A stretch of DNA of 33,992 nt from assembly GCA_002365855.1 (NCBI GenBank), contig DFAP01000001.1, positions 1,966 to 35,957 of the forward strand. Direction: 5' to 3'. Made by a program: the position numbers and the translations under genes. The stretch comes from Pelotomaculum sp. UBA3103 (GTDB lineage Bacteria; Bacillota; Desulfotomaculia; Desulfotomaculales; Pelotomaculaceae). This document shows, in pieces, positions 1-9,906 of the stretch (the first letter of the stretch is position 1; every line of letters starts with the position of its first letter). The notes under the pieces were generated by a model. It did not search any database. It was not told the DNA's origin and worked only from the letters and a program-made list of their open reading frames with translations.

Positions 1-887
1 CCGTAATATATTTCTTGCTCGAGGTAGTGCAGCGGGTCTAACGGCACGCCGTTTTTCAGGACTTCCATGTGCAGGTGCGGTCCTGTTGAGCGGCCGGTAT
101 TGCCGGCCAGGGCAATAACCGTACTTGAACCCACAGTGCTTCCCTCGGAAACAAGAATCTTGGAACAGTGAGCATACAATGTGCGCACACCGTCGCCGTG
201 GTCAATAATAATCGCCAGGCCGTAGGTGCCTCTAGGACCTGCGAACACAACCCTGCCGGGAGCGGCGGCCTTAATTGGAGCGCCTGTTTCTGCGGCAATA
301 TCGATTCCTTCGTGCGGCTTTCCGTCTCTGATACCAAATGTTGAAGTTACCCTGCCGACCAGAGGCCATGATAATGACCATGCCGACAGGCTCCCGGCAG
401 ACAGCGTTTCGGCAACCAGGCCGCTGCCTGGAATAATTATCTGCTGGCCGGCTATGATTTTATCCATGTCGGACAGCCCGTTTCTGGATGCGATTAACCT
501 GGCATCGGCCCGGTACAGCCTCGCGATGTCAGAAAGTGTTTCGCCGCGTTGCACAAGGTGCAGAGCACCGTCGGCAGGCAGTTTGAGAACCTGTCCGGCC
601 TTAATCTTGTCGCGGTCATGAAGCCCGTTGGCCACAGCCAGCGTTTCGATGGAGAGACCGTTTTTCCAGGCAATATCAGAAAGAGTATCACCAATCCTCA
701 CCTCGTAATGAATCTGAGGAGCGGGCTGAGTTACAGCCGGCGGTGAAACATAGGGCGCACCTTCAATGATTAATTCATCCAGGCGGGCAAGGGCCGGGTT
801 GGCGGCCCAAAGAACGGCCGCGGCGGATATTACCGCAACAGCGGCTTTAACCTTGTTAGCTCTTAAACGAAAGATTTGCGTGCTCAT
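1..887 (-). CDS. LysM/M23 family peptidoglycan endopeptidase (3' end outside window)
   Basis: This is a secreted cell-wall hydrolase that would cut peptidoglycan cross-bridges. Reading from the ATG at 887 gives a signal-type N-terminus (MSTQIFRLRANKVKAAVAV, then an Ala-rich stretch ending near ALA at residue 35). Two LysM repeats follow (YEVRIGDTLSDIAWKNG and LVQRGETLSDIARLYRAD), then an M23 domain. Visible zinc/catalytic motifs are HEGIDIA and GPHLHMEV. The frame is still open at base 1, so the last residues are missing, but the M23 core is essentially complete. The start is set by the strong ribosome site AAGAGGTGA six bases before the ATG. That site lies inside a perfect inverted repeat (see 888-944). 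The gene follows rho by 70 bases on the same strand and resembles the peptidase at 25111-26529. The family is certain; the exact bond cut is not. Confidence 0.9.
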   Translation of the reverse strand, partial: MSTQIFRLRANKVKAAVAVISAAAVLWAANPALARLDELIIEGAPYVSPPAVTQPAPQIHYEVRIGDTLSDIAWKNGLSIETLAVANGLHDRDKIKAGQVLKLPADGALHLVQRGETLSDIARLYRADARLIASRNGLSDMDKIIAGQQIIIPGSGLVAETLSAGSLSAWSLSWPLVGRVTSTFGIRDGKPHEGIDIAAETGAPIKAAAPGRVVFAGPRGTYGLAIIIDHGDGVRTLYAHCSKILVSEGSTVGSSTVIALAGNTGRSTGPHLHMEVLKNGVPLDPLHYLEQEIYY

Positions 888-944
888 AAAATCACCTCTT
901 CCAAAGCAAATCAATTGATAGCTTTACCAGAAGAGGTGATTCTT
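888..944 (-). promoter_or_regulatory. Hairpin that pairs the ribosome binding site of the M23 gene
   Basis: Between rho and the M23 gene the minus-strand RNA carries AATCACCTCTTC (941-930) and its exact complement GAAGAGGTGATT (901-890). The 12-bp perfect stem swallows the whole Shine-Dalgarno of the downstream gene. Inside the 28-base loop AAAGC and GCTTT can add five more pairs. Only a short T run follows the stem, so translational masking of the ribosome site fits better than a simple terminator. This is a reading of complementarity only. Confidence 0.6.
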
Positions 945-957
945 ATACATATTTACT

Positions 958-2268
958 CTAACTTCCTGCGCCGTAAGTTCCCCTTCGTGCAGACTCCGCC
1001 CGACCGGTAGAAGCCTCGGCGCGGCGCAGGTGTTGAAAAGCGTGCAAAAGATCGCGGTTCGTCTTGGTGCGTTTCATCTGATCAACCAGCATCTCCATGG
1101 AATCCCATGAAGTAGCCCCAACGGTGGCTTTGCGAAACTGCCAGATCATCTCCAGCTCTTCCCTGGACAGCAGCAGTTCTTCCTTTCGTGTTCCTGAGCG
1201 CAGGGCATCAATAGCGGGAAAAAGTCTTCTTTCCGCCAGTCGGCGGTCCAGAATCAACTCCATATTGCCGGTTCCCTTGAATTCCTCAAAAATCACATCG
1301 TCCATCCTGCTGCCGGTTTCAACCAGCGCAGTAGCCAGAATGGTCAGGCTGCCGCCCTCCTCCAATTTTCGTGCTGCGCCGAAAAAACGCTTGGGCTTGT
1401 GCAGGGCTGACGGGTCAACACCGCCGGAAAGCGTGCGGCCGCTTGGCGGAACCACCAGGTTATGCGCCCTGGCCAGCCGGGTGATGCTGTCCATCAGAAT
1501 CACCACATCTTGCTTATGTTCAACCATGCGCTTGGCCCTTTCCAAAACCATGTCCGCTACTTTAACGTGGTTTTCAGGAGGCTCATCAAAGGTAGAGCTG
1601 ACAACATCGCCCTTTACGGAGCGCTCAATGTCGGTGACCTCTTCGGGACGTTCATCGATCAGAAGAACCATGAGAAAGATTTCAGGGTGGTTTTTGGTAA
1701 TGCTGTTGGCTATTTCCTTGAGGAGGATAGTCTTGCCTGCTTTAGGAGGAGAGACGATCAAGCCGCGCTGCCCTTTGCCGATAGGCGCAACCAGGTCGAT
1801 AATGCGGGTTGACAACTTTTCTTGTTCTGTTTCCAGGGTTATTCTTTCCTGTGGATAAAGTGGGGTAAGGCCGTCAAAATGGAGCCTGCTGCCCGACTGA
1901 TCCGGATCCAGACCATTAATCTGTTCTACCCGCAACAGTGCAAAATATCTCTCAGTATCTTTGGGTCGCCGCACCTGCCCTCCTACGAGGTCTCCCGTGC
2001 GCATATCAAACCGCCTGATCTGGGAGGAAGATACGTAAATATCATCATTACTCGGCAGGTACTGAAAGGGCCTTAGAAACCCGTAACCATCCGGTAGTAT
2101 TTCCAGCACCCCTTTTGCGAACAAAAAACCGTTTTTCTCGGTTTGGGTCTTTAGTATTTCAAATATTAATTCTTTTTTCCTGAATTTATAGTAGCCGGGT
2201 AATTCCAGCTTTTTGGCGATGGCATAAAGTTCGACAATAGTTTTAGATTCAAGGTCGGAATAATTCAA
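958..2268 (-). CDS. rho: Transcription termination factor Rho
   Basis: Rho is a hexameric RNA-dependent ATPase/translocase that ends transcription at factor-dependent sites. The 436-residue product has the Rho N-terminal helical domain ([18 protein letters not shown]), the cold-shock-like RNA-binding domain ([15 protein letters not shown]), and a RecA-type ATPase core. The core has Walker A near [17 protein letters not shown] and Walker B near [14 protein letters not shown]. The length is normal for Firmicutes. The start is a TTG at 2268 preceded by GGGGGG. The position downstream of fba and transaldolase matches the spo0F-fba-tal-rho order known in Bacillus, where murA also lies in the block. 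Here murA is elsewhere, at 21902. Confidence 0.97.
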   Translation of the reverse strand: MNYSDLESKTIVELYAIAKKLELPGYYKFRKKELIFEILKTQTEKNGFLFAKGVLEILPDGYGFLRPFQYLPSNDDIYVSSSQIRRFDMRTGDLVGGQVRRPKDTERYFALLRVEQINGLDPDQSGSRLHFDGLTPLYPQERITLETEQEKLSTRIIDLVAPIGKGQRGLIVSPPKAGKTILLKEIANSITKNHPEIFLMVLLIDERPEEVTDIERSVKGDVVSSTFDEPPENHVKVADMVLERAKRMVEHKQDVVILMDSITRLARAHNLVVPPSGRTLSGGVDPSALHKPKRFFGAARKLEEGGSLTILATALVETGSRMDDVIFEEFKGTGNMELILDRRLAERRLFPAIDALRSGTRKEELLLSREELEMIWQFRKATVGATSWDSMEMLVDQMKRTKTNRDLLHAFQHLRRAEASTGRAESARRGTYGAGS

Positions 2269-2328
2269 AGGCAGCCCCCCAAACTTAACTGTATATATTA
2301 ATCATTTTATAACCAGAGGGTGGCAGTT

Positions 2329-2832
2329 TTATGCGCCCCCGCGGCGCCGCCTTTTCTCCAGTAAAAATGTTGACAGATAATAAACTGACAGCCCGATAAT
2401 TACAGCGTTAATTACGCTTCCCAACAGAAATGGATAGCCGTACTGAAGCATCTGATCCAGGTAAGAACTTAATAACGACATACCAGCAGTACCAGTCACT
2501 TCTGGAATAGACTCGGTTCCTAAAAGCACGCTCCCCACCAATACATTCAGCGTAAAGAAAAATGGCACAGCCGGTTTAAAGAAAATCACGGTTGCCACTG
2601 AGGCGATAGGATTACAGCGGGTAAGACGGGCAACCAGATAGGAAATCGGGATACTAATCACCGGTATGGGGAGAAAATCTAAGGCTAAACCCAATGCCAC
2701 CCCCTTTGCTGTTTTCTTAGGTGAGTCAGGTAAGTCCATCACTTTTCTATAAAAGTTTTTAATGGTTTCTATAATGCGCGAGGTAACTCTTTTTTTAAAA
2801 TACAGGATTCCCTCAGCTAACACGATATACAC
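2329..2832 (-). CDS. DUF2062 membrane protein
   Basis: This 167-residue protein has the DUF2062 pattern: a charged N-terminal helix with SPKKTAKGVALGLALDFLPIP, then several hydrophobic segments (about residues 50-70, 80-105, 130-155) and a basic tail EKRRRRGGA. The family is a small integral membrane protein with no settled biochemical role. The likely start is GTG at 2832, very close behind AAGGAG. A GTG nine bases further in is also possible and has more usual spacing. It lies between the transaldolase terminator and rho and may be transcribed with rho. Confidence 0.75.
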   Translation of the reverse strand: MYIVLAEGILYFKKRVTSRIIETIKNFYRKVMDLPDSPKKTAKGVALGLALDFLPIPVISIPISYLVARLTRCNPIASVATVIFFKPAVPFFFTLNVLVGSVLLGTESIPEVTGTAGMSLLSSYLDQMLQYGYPFLLGSVINAVIIGLSVYYLSTFLLEKRRRRGGA

Positions 2833-2888
2833 GATCTCCTTTTTCCCTAACTGGTTCCGCCGATAGTGAGTATGCCACCTTCCCTGGC

Positions 2889-2932
2889 AAAAAAAACCCT
2901 TCCATCAATATATTACCTTATTTATATGGAAG
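2889..2932 (-). terminator. Probable intrinsic terminator after the transaldolase
   Basis: On the minus strand CTTCCAT (2932-2926) pairs with ATGGAAG (2905-2899), and an eight-T run follows at 2896-2889. The loop is AT-rich and about 20 bases. It lies directly downstream of the transaldolase stop and ahead of the DUF2062 gene. Confidence 0.6.
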
Positions 2933-2961
2933 AGGCAAAACTTTATCACTTTAATATTATC

Positions 2962-3609
2962 TTATTTATTTTTAACCTTTTCCCAATCCTCAAGAAATTT
3001 TTTAATACCGGCATCTGTTAGAGGGTGTTTGGTCAGCTGTACCAGCACCTTATAGGGCACGGTGGCTATGTGGGCTCCTGCCTTGGCCGCTGCGGTGACG
3101 TGGACGGGGTGGCGGATGCTGGCCGCAATAACCTGGGTTTGCAGCTGGTGGCGGTCAAATATCTCCATGATATCATAAACCAGCTCGATCCCGTCCTGGC
3201 TGATATCGTCCAGGCGGCCTACAAAGGGGCTGACATAGGTGGCTCCGGCCCGGGCTGCCAGAAGAGCCTGGTTAGCGGAAAATATGAGGGTAACATTTGT
3301 CCGTATGTTTTTTTCAGATAATATTTTGGTGGCTTTCAAGCCTTCCGGCGTCATTGGCACCTTAATCACAATATTAGGATGGATACCTGCAAGCCCCAGT
3401 GATTCAGATACCATGGACAGGGCGTCAAGGCTTACTGCTTCGGCGCTGATAGGGCCATCCACAATGGAGGCAATTTCCCGGATTACCTGGGCAAGATTAC
3501 GTCCTTCCCTGGCGATCAGAGACGGATTTGTGGTCACGCCGCTGACCACTCCAAGGGAATAAGCTTCCCTTATTTCATCTATATTGGCGGAATCAATAAA
3601 AAGTTTCAT
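2962..3609 (-). CDS. tal: Transaldolase / fructose-6-phosphate aldolase family protein
   Basis: This is the short (215 aa) TalC/FSA-type class I aldolase of the non-oxidative pentose phosphate pathway. It moves a dihydroxyacetone unit through a Schiff-base lysine. That residue is Lys83 in [12 protein letters not shown]. Other family marks are [13 protein letters not shown] at the N-terminus, [14 protein letters not shown], and [17 protein letters not shown] near the C-terminus. The ATG at 3609 follows AAGAGGTG by six bases. It sits 70 bases behind fba, the order seen in Bacillus. Transaldolase versus true F6P aldolase activity cannot be decided from sequence. Confidence 0.95.
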   Translation of the reverse strand: MKLFIDSANIDEIREAYSLGVVSGVTTNPSLIAREGRNLAQVIREIASIVDGPISAEAVSLDALSMVSESLGLAGIHPNIVIKVPMTPEGLKATKILSEKNIRTNVTLIFSANQALLAARAGATYVSPFVGRLDDISQDGIELVYDIMEIFDRHQLQTQVIAASIRHPVHVTAAAKAGAHIATVPYKVLVQLTKHPLTDAGIKKFLEDWEKVKNK

Positions 3610-3679
3610 AACAGCACCTCTTGATCGTCCGCATCCTTAAGGACGAGGACTGTGTGTAATTCAGAGATTAGCAGAAGAG

Positions 3680-4534
3680 CTATACTCTGTTCGCGCTGCC
3701 AAAAATCCTGATTTTCTCCCTGATTAGTTCAACCGCCGCCTCCCTGGCAGGCGCAAGCATCTTGCGGGGATCGATCTCTTTGGAATTGGCTTCGAGCACT
3801 TTGCGCGCTGCTTCAGTAAAGGCCTCTCTTATGTTGGTATCAATATTGACCTTGCGGACTCCCAGGCGGATGGCCTCACTGATGGCTTCGTCGGGCACAC
3901 CTGAAGACCCATGCAGTACGATGGGTATCTTTACAGCTGCTCTAATCTTCTTCAGGCGGTCGAAATCCAACTGGGGAATCCCTTTATACTGTCCGTGAGC
4001 GGTGCCAATAGCCACGGCAAGAGCATCTACCCCGGTCTCGCGAACAAAAATGTCGGCCTCCCCCGGGTCGGTCAGTAAAGCTTCCCGCTCGCTAACGGTA
4101 ATGTCGTCCTCGGTTCCGCCGATCTTGCCAAGTTCAGCTTCCACCGAAACGCCCACCGCCCTGGCCACATCCAGCACACGCCTGGTAAGGGTGATGTTGT
4201 CCGGCAGGGGCAGCTTTGAGCCGTCAATCATGACCGAGGTAAAACCAGCGTGAATACACTGTATAGCCTGTTCGAAACTGGTCCCGTGATCCAAATGAAG
4301 CGCAACGGGTACACGGGAGCGCGCGGCGGCCAATCTGGCCAGAACAACAATGTACTCGAGCCCTGCATACTTAATGGCGCCCTGGCTGGCCTGCATGATA
4401 ACCGGGGCATTTTCAGCCTCGGCAGCCGCAATAATGGCCTGAACAATCTCCATGTTGTTGCAGTTAAACGCGCCTACCGCGTAACCACCGGACTCAGCAA
4501 GTTTTAATATTTCAGCAACTCCAACTAGGGACAC
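3680..4534 (-). CDS. fba: Class II fructose-1,6-bisphosphate aldolase
   Basis: This is a zinc-dependent glycolytic/gluconeogenic aldolase splitting fructose-1,6-bisphosphate into dihydroxyacetone phosphate and glyceraldehyde-3-phosphate. Motifs are GYAVGAFNCNN, the zinc/catalytic LHLDHG (Asp82-His83), VEAELGKIGG, GTAHGQYKG and IVLHGSSG. I place the start at GTG 4534 because GGGAGGA lies four bases upstream. The longer frame from 4546 would begin inside that ribosome site, and MSLVGVAEIL aligns with the usual N-terminus. The resulting 284 aa is the usual size. The neighbours are a zinc-ribbon protein and spo0F upstream and transaldolase downstream. Confidence 0.96.
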   Translation of the reverse strand: MSLVGVAEILKLAESGGYAVGAFNCNNMEIVQAIIAAAEAENAPVIMQASQGAIKYAGLEYIVVLARLAAARSRVPVALHLDHGTSFEQAIQCIHAGFTSVMIDGSKLPLPDNITLTRRVLDVARAVGVSVEAELGKIGGTEDDITVSEREALLTDPGEADIFVRETGVDALAVAIGTAHGQYKGIPQLDFDRLKKIRAAVKIPIVLHGSSGVPDEAISEAIRLGVRKVNIDTNIREAFTEAARKVLEANSKEIDPRKMLAPAREAAVELIREKIRIFGSANRV

Positions 4535-4588
4535 AAATCCTCCCACCTTTTTAACAGATATTCACAGTATGGCCGGAGAAGGCTAAAA

Positions 4589-5272
4589 TTATGTTTTATT
4601 CCTTTTTCTGCGGGCCTTTTTCCCCTTACTTGTATTGGCCAGGCTGTCCAGGCACTTAAATCCGTTTTGAGCCAGCTCGATAGTTTCCACCTGCCGAATT
4701 ACGTTCAGGTCTTCCTCCGTCTCTGCGTAAATGATATTAACACTGTCGCAGTTCTTACACTGTAATTCCAGGCAATCCGGAAAAAGCTCAACTTCTATTT
4801 TTCGATTGCCGCACTGGCAGTAAAGCGCGCCATGGTCGGCAATGTCATGAAGGCAGTTCAGTACCTCGTACATGATCTCCGAATTGTGAAAATAGTCGTC
4901 ACAACCAAACTCGTCTACGAGCGTTTCCAATTCCTGCTCGTAGCTGGTAGCCATTTTGGCAACTTTAGACTCGGGTCCGATGTGGGCAAGCTCCAAGTCC
5001 GTATCCTGGCAGGACAGACAGGTGATCTCCCCGGACCAGAGAGATTTGCCGGTGAACTCCATGAAATGTTTGGAATCACAAATTAGACAGGGGATCTGCA
5101 GCCAGTAAGAGGATAGATTCTTGGTGCTTATGGTCAGCTTGGTCGCGCCGCAGGAGCAGCAAATTTGAACGGTCTTGCCCCTGCAGAAGGAGAACCTGGA
5201 AAAGTCATTAAACTCCATTTTTCCACACTCGGAGCAGCGCATTGCCAAAACAGCGCTTGTAGCAATAGGCAC
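4589..5272 (-). CDS. Multi-CxxC zinc-ribbon protein of unknown function
   Basis: I do not recognise a named family. The protein has five CxxC-type knuckles: CSECG, CCSCG, CLIC, CLSC and, in the second half, CQCG plus CKNC. This suggests two or three zinc ribbons. The tail is strongly basic (SKGKKARRKRNKT), fitting nucleic-acid contact. The start is chosen at GTG 5272, seven bases after AGGGGGGA. The longer TTG start at 5299 has no ribosome site. It lies between spo0F and fba, where Bacillus has no matching gene. A role in regulation of its neighbours is only a guess. Confidence 0.7.
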   Translation of the reverse strand: MPIATSAVLAMRCSECGKMEFNDFSRFSFCRGKTVQICCSCGATKLTISTKNLSSYWLQIPCLICDSKHFMEFTGKSLWSGEITCLSCQDTDLELAHIGPESKVAKMATSYEQELETLVDEFGCDDYFHNSEIMYEVLNCLHDIADHGALYCQCGNRKIEVELFPDCLELQCKNCDSVNIIYAETEEDLNVIRQVETIELAQNGFKCLDSLANTSKGKKARRKRNKT

Positions 5273-5492
5273 TGCAAAATCCCCCCTAAAATGCTGCAAA
5301 TTTTTAAACCGTTAACAAACTTATATACTGCTTCTCCGCCAAGGTTAAAAGTCCTGCTTGACTTAGACGGAAGTCAATACCGCCAAAGCCGGAAAGAGCA
5401 AATCATAAGTTGTTATAAATATCCAGTAGTTATAATATCTAATCGTCTGTTGAAAGCTTTTAATTAAGGCTTGAAAACAATCTTAAGAACCC

Positions 5493-5897
5493 TCAGCCTG
5501 TATCTTTCTCCATTTTGCGCTTGTCATCTATTTCCAGAAGCAGCCCTTTGATCAGATAACGGACTTCAATCAGATCAAATGGTTTATTAATAAAACACCG
5601 TACCCCTTTTTTTCTGGCTTCAGTAATAATGTCCAGTTCACCATAGGCAGTCATCATTATTACCGGCAGATCCGGGATAATCTTAAGAAGTTCTTCAAGT
5701 GTATCAAGCCCGGTCATGCCGGGCATTTTTATGTCCAAAAGGACAATAGAAGGTGGCCTGGCGCTGGCTTTATTGATTGCTTCCATCCCGGTTGAAGCCA
5801 ATTCCACGCGGTAGCCTTCCTCATTAAAAGCTTCATATAAAAAACGGCGAACTCCTGGCTGGTCGTCAACAATCAATATGTAGAAGTCTTCTACCAT
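5493..5897 (-). CDS. spo0F: Spo0F-like single-domain response regulator
   Basis: This is a stand-alone receiver domain expected to relay phosphate in the sporulation phosphorelay. Receiver residues are all present: acidic pair Asp11-Asp12 (ILIVDDQ), phospho-acceptor Asp55 (IVLLDIKMPGM), Thr83 (MMTAYG) and Lys105 (FINKPF). At 134 aa it is about ten residues longer than Bacillus Spo0F, with a charged tail. The ATG at 5897 is preferred over an upstream in-frame start at 5954, because a sigma-H promoter lies at 5943-5970 and transcription would begin inside the longer frame. The position next to fba supports the assignment. No output domain is present. Confidence 0.88.
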   Translation of the reverse strand: MVEDFYILIVDDQPGVRRFLYEAFNEEGYRVELASTGMEAINKASARPPSIVLLDIKMPGMTGLDTLEELLKIIPDLPVIMMTAYGELDIITEARKKGVRCFINKPFDLIEVRYLIKGLLLEIDDKRKMEKDTG

Positions 5898-5942
5898 GAT
5901 TACCACCCGCAGGCTTAAAATGAAATAATTACCCTTGGTTAC

Positions 5943-5970
5943 ATTCTCCGCCAATAGTATGATTTCCTTC
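5943..5970 (-). promoter_or_regulatory. Sigma-H-type promoter of the spo0F-like gene
   Basis: On the minus strand GAAGGAAAT (5970-5962) is followed by 12 bases and GGAGAAT (5949-5943). Both boxes match the Bacillus sigma-H consensus RNAGGAWWW and RNNGAAT at every position. The predicted start of transcription lies roughly 35-40 bases before the chosen ATG. Confidence 0.75.
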
Positions 5971-6003
5971 AGGGGGTAATAAGAAATATTAATGATAAAT
6001 TCA

Positions 6004-6771
6004 CTAAAAATAACCGGGGAAATTCATCCCGGTTGATGAGAAAGCCATGATCAAAACCAAAATTGATAAAATAGTCAGGAAGACTAGTATAATCAGGGCC
6101 AAAACGGGGGCTATAACTACTAAAACTGAACGGCCGGTGGAAAGTCCGTGGACCTGATTGATGCCTATAACTAAAATAATAAAGCTCCAGATTCCTGCTG
6201 CCAGTCCTGCCAGCCCTGCCGCCGCGCTTGCGGCAAGGCTTTCCATTCCGTACCAGTATGCCAGTATCTGAACAGGGAACTTCAATATAGACGGGAGAGT
6301 AGCCAGTCCGGCGACCGCGAAAACCCCCCTGGCGCACCCGCGACCTCCCAGCAGGTCAGCAACAAGATGCATTACTGCGCTATAACCAAACCACCTGGCG
6401 TAACCAACAAGGAGACCTAATACAGCGATCAGTATAACTATCCCCCGCCCACCGGGAATAAACCCTCCCGCAACGGTCCCCAGCAGGCTCTGCTCAAAAA
6501 ACCTCAGGATGATGAAGAGCCCCGTTAGTGTTCCGAACAAACTGAGGACCGTGACAATCAATACCGCAAGGCCTAAAGGGGGCTTTTCAGCAACCCTTTT
6601 CATAGTTCTGCGCGGCTCGAAGAGCACTCCGTAAACCAGTTCCAGAAAGCCGGGAAAGGGCTCCCCGGTGCTGCATACTTCACCCGTTTCCTGGTTGTCT
6701 AAAGGTTCAGCCTTCTTGTCATAATCATTTTCCTCACCAGGCGTAATATTATCCCTGCCTTTGTCAGTCAT
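6004..6771 (-). CDS. Yip1-domain membrane protein
   Basis: This 255-residue integral membrane protein has a hydrophilic acidic N-terminus (about 60 residues) followed by FLELVYGVLFEPRRTMKRVAEKPPLG, the usual entry motif of bacterial Yip1-domain proteins. About five transmembrane segments follow, between residues 68 and 245. The family is widespread in Firmicutes and its job is unknown. The ATG at 6771 has GGAGG eight bases before it. It lies between sppA and spo0F on the same strand. Confidence 0.8.
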   Translation of the reverse strand: MTDKGRDNITPGEENDYDKKAEPLDNQETGEVCSTGEPFPGFLELVYGVLFEPRRTMKRVAEKPPLGLAVLIVTVLSLFGTLTGLFIILRFFEQSLLGTVAGGFIPGGRGIVILIAVLGLLVGYARWFGYSAVMHLVADLLGGRGCARGVFAVAGLATLPSILKFPVQILAYWYGMESLAASAAAGLAGLAAGIWSFIILVIGINQVHGLSTGRSVLVVIAPVLALIILVFLTILSILVLIMAFSSTGMNFPGYF

Positions 6772-6879
6772 GCACCGGGGCCTCCGATCGATAAAAAGTA
6801 ACTTCCTTTTAAACTTAACGTTATCTCGATCCTATAAAATACCTGTTTTCAATAGCCGTATGCCGTTTATAACAGCTGG

Positions 6880-7806
6880 TTATCGCAGGTGAAGGCTTTG
6901 TGAAGCTTCCTGCTGGTAAAACAGGGAAGACCATAAAGGCGCCCAAAAAGTATTCGCACCGGCTCCGCCAAATATCTGGCTGAAAAAACTTCTAGGGCCA
7001 AGTTCAACCGTATAGGGTTCACCCGGTATGCCCGCCAGATTTCCTGCTAACAGCACGGCTTCATGGAAGTCGCCAAGCTGGTCAACCAGTCCCAATTCCT
7101 TGGCCTGCCGGCCGGTCAAAACCCTGCCGTCTGCCAGCAACCTGATTTCAGAGACATCCCTGTCCCTTCCTGCTGCCACAGCCTCAAGAAACTGGCTGTA
7201 GACATCATCAATCATAGCCTGAAATATGGCACGCTCATCATTTGTCGCGGGACGGGATGAGGACCCCATATCTTTGTAGGGACCGCTTTTAAACGTTTCC
7301 GTATCGACGCCGATCTTGCCGTACAGCTCCTGCAGGTCATAGAACTCCATAATAACTCCGATGCTGCCGGTCAGCGTGCCCGGGTTTGCAACTATTTTGT
7401 CCGTGCCAGAGGCAATCCAGTATGCAGCGGAGGCAGCGGTATCACCCATGGAAGCAACCACGATTTTACCGGATTTTTTTAACCTGCCCACCTCAGCGCT
7501 GATCTCCTGCGCCGCCGCCGCCGAACCACCAGGGCTGTTCAGGCGGATTACAACTGCTTTGATCGCAGGGTTCCTCGATGCCTCTCTCAGCGTTGCAGCG
7601 ATTTCTTCTGAACTCTGCTGCTGTCCAAGCAGTCCCCCTCCGCTCCGGCCGTTCATAATGGTACCATCTATATATATGATACCTACCTCGCCCTTCCTGG
7701 ATCCAGCACCGGCGGCATTGCCGCCTCCCGGCTTCATTGTAACAGCCAGGACCAGGGATAGCGCGACAACTGCCAGAACTATTCCAGCGATTACTTTTTT
7801 TTTCAT
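6880..7806 (-). CDS. sppA: Signal peptide peptidase SppA (S49 family)
   Basis: SppA is a membrane-anchored serine protease that degrades cleaved signal peptides and membrane-stress substrates. The 308-aa short form has an N-terminal anchor (KKKVIAGIVLAVVALSLVLA). It has the S49 core IRLNSPGGSAAAAQEI, the nucleophile Ser126 in GDTAASAAYWIAS, and the likely general base Lys178 in FKSGPYKDMGS. The Ser-Lys spacing of 52 equals that in the Bacillus enzyme. The ATG at 7806 follows AAGGAGGAG. It lies directly downstream of pyrG and its terminator. I see no strong promoter in the 57 bases between terminator and gene. Confidence 0.94.
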   Translation of the reverse strand: MKKKVIAGIVLAVVALSLVLAVTMKPGGGNAAGAGSRKGEVGIIYIDGTIMNGRSGGGLLGQQQSSEEIAATLREASRNPAIKAVVIRLNSPGGSAAAAQEISAEVGRLKKSGKIVVASMGDTAASAAYWIASGTDKIVANPGTLTGSIGVIMEFYDLQELYGKIGVDTETFKSGPYKDMGSSSRPATNDERAIFQAMIDDVYSQFLEAVAAGRDRDVSEIRLLADGRVLTGRQAKELGLVDQLGDFHEAVLLAGNLAGIPGEPYTVELGPRSFFSQIFGGAGANTFWAPLWSSLFYQQEASQSLHLR

Positions 7807-7862
7807 GCATACTCCTCCTTAAAAAACGGACACCATCAGTTTTTGATTTTTAGTGAGAATAG

Positions 7863-7890
7863 TAAAAAAGCTTTGGTTTTAGCCAAAGCT
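7863..7890 (-). terminator. Intrinsic terminator of pyrG
   Basis: AGCTTTGG (7890-7883) and CCAAAGCT (7876-7869) form an 8-bp stem with a six-base loop on the minus strand. It is followed by a T run at 7868-7863, just after the pyrG stop. Confidence 0.85.
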
Positions 7891-7906
7891 GCTACAGTGC
7901 GGCCAT

Positions 7907-9523
<1,617 letters not shown>

Positions 9524-9571
9524 TTAGCCCCCTGTTAATTATTGGCATTTGACTGTTAAACTGCCTCTCCC

Positions 9572-9600
9572 ATTCTAACTTTTGCCCGTCGAACAGTCAA
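9572..9600 (-). promoter_or_regulatory. Sigma-A promoter of pyrG
   Basis: TTGACT (9600-9595), a 17-base spacer, then TAGAAT (9577-9572) on the minus strand, about 50 bases upstream of the pyrG ATG. Confidence 0.8.
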
Positions 9601-9686
9601 TAAGGCAGGCGAAAAAGTCTTTTTTCGGCGACTGGACACCCTGGTTCAAACGAACATGCTGGGCCATATACCTAAAAGGATTCCTT

Positions 9687-9851
9687 CTAGCGTCCGAGAC
9701 CCAGACGCTCAGCTACAATATAGCCCAGAAAAATCCCCACTATTCCCATTACCCCGGCCAGACCGGGAGGCGCCGGAATGGGTAATTTGAGCCTGGCAAA
9801 AATCAAACCGACTACAAAACCTGTTAAAGTGGTAAGGACAACCTCTCTCAT
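9687..9851 (-). CDS. XapX-domain (DUF1427) mini membrane protein
   Basis: This is a 54-residue protein with two hydrophobic helices. The N-terminal one runs MREVVLTTLTGFVVGLIFA, then RLKLPIPAPPGLAGVMGI, then VGIFLGYIVAERLGLGR. The turn LKLPIPAPPGLAG followed by GIVGIFLGY is the hallmark of XapX/DUF1427 proteins, whose role is unknown. The ATG at 9851 has GAGGA six bases upstream. It stands alone between argS and the pyrG promoter. Confidence 0.85.
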   Translation of the reverse strand: MREVVLTTLTGFVVGLIFARLKLPIPAPPGLAGVMGIVGIFLGYIVAERLGLGR

Positions 9852-9906
9852 ATAAGTTCCTCACATGTTCTTGTATTTACGAAACCAAATTTTTATCGGA
9901 CCAAGA

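Noticed and set aside
7493..7810. Minus-strand frame starting MHEKKSNRW in another phase of sppA
   Set aside because: It is a shadow of sppA, sharing the same ribosome site but with no family resemblance.
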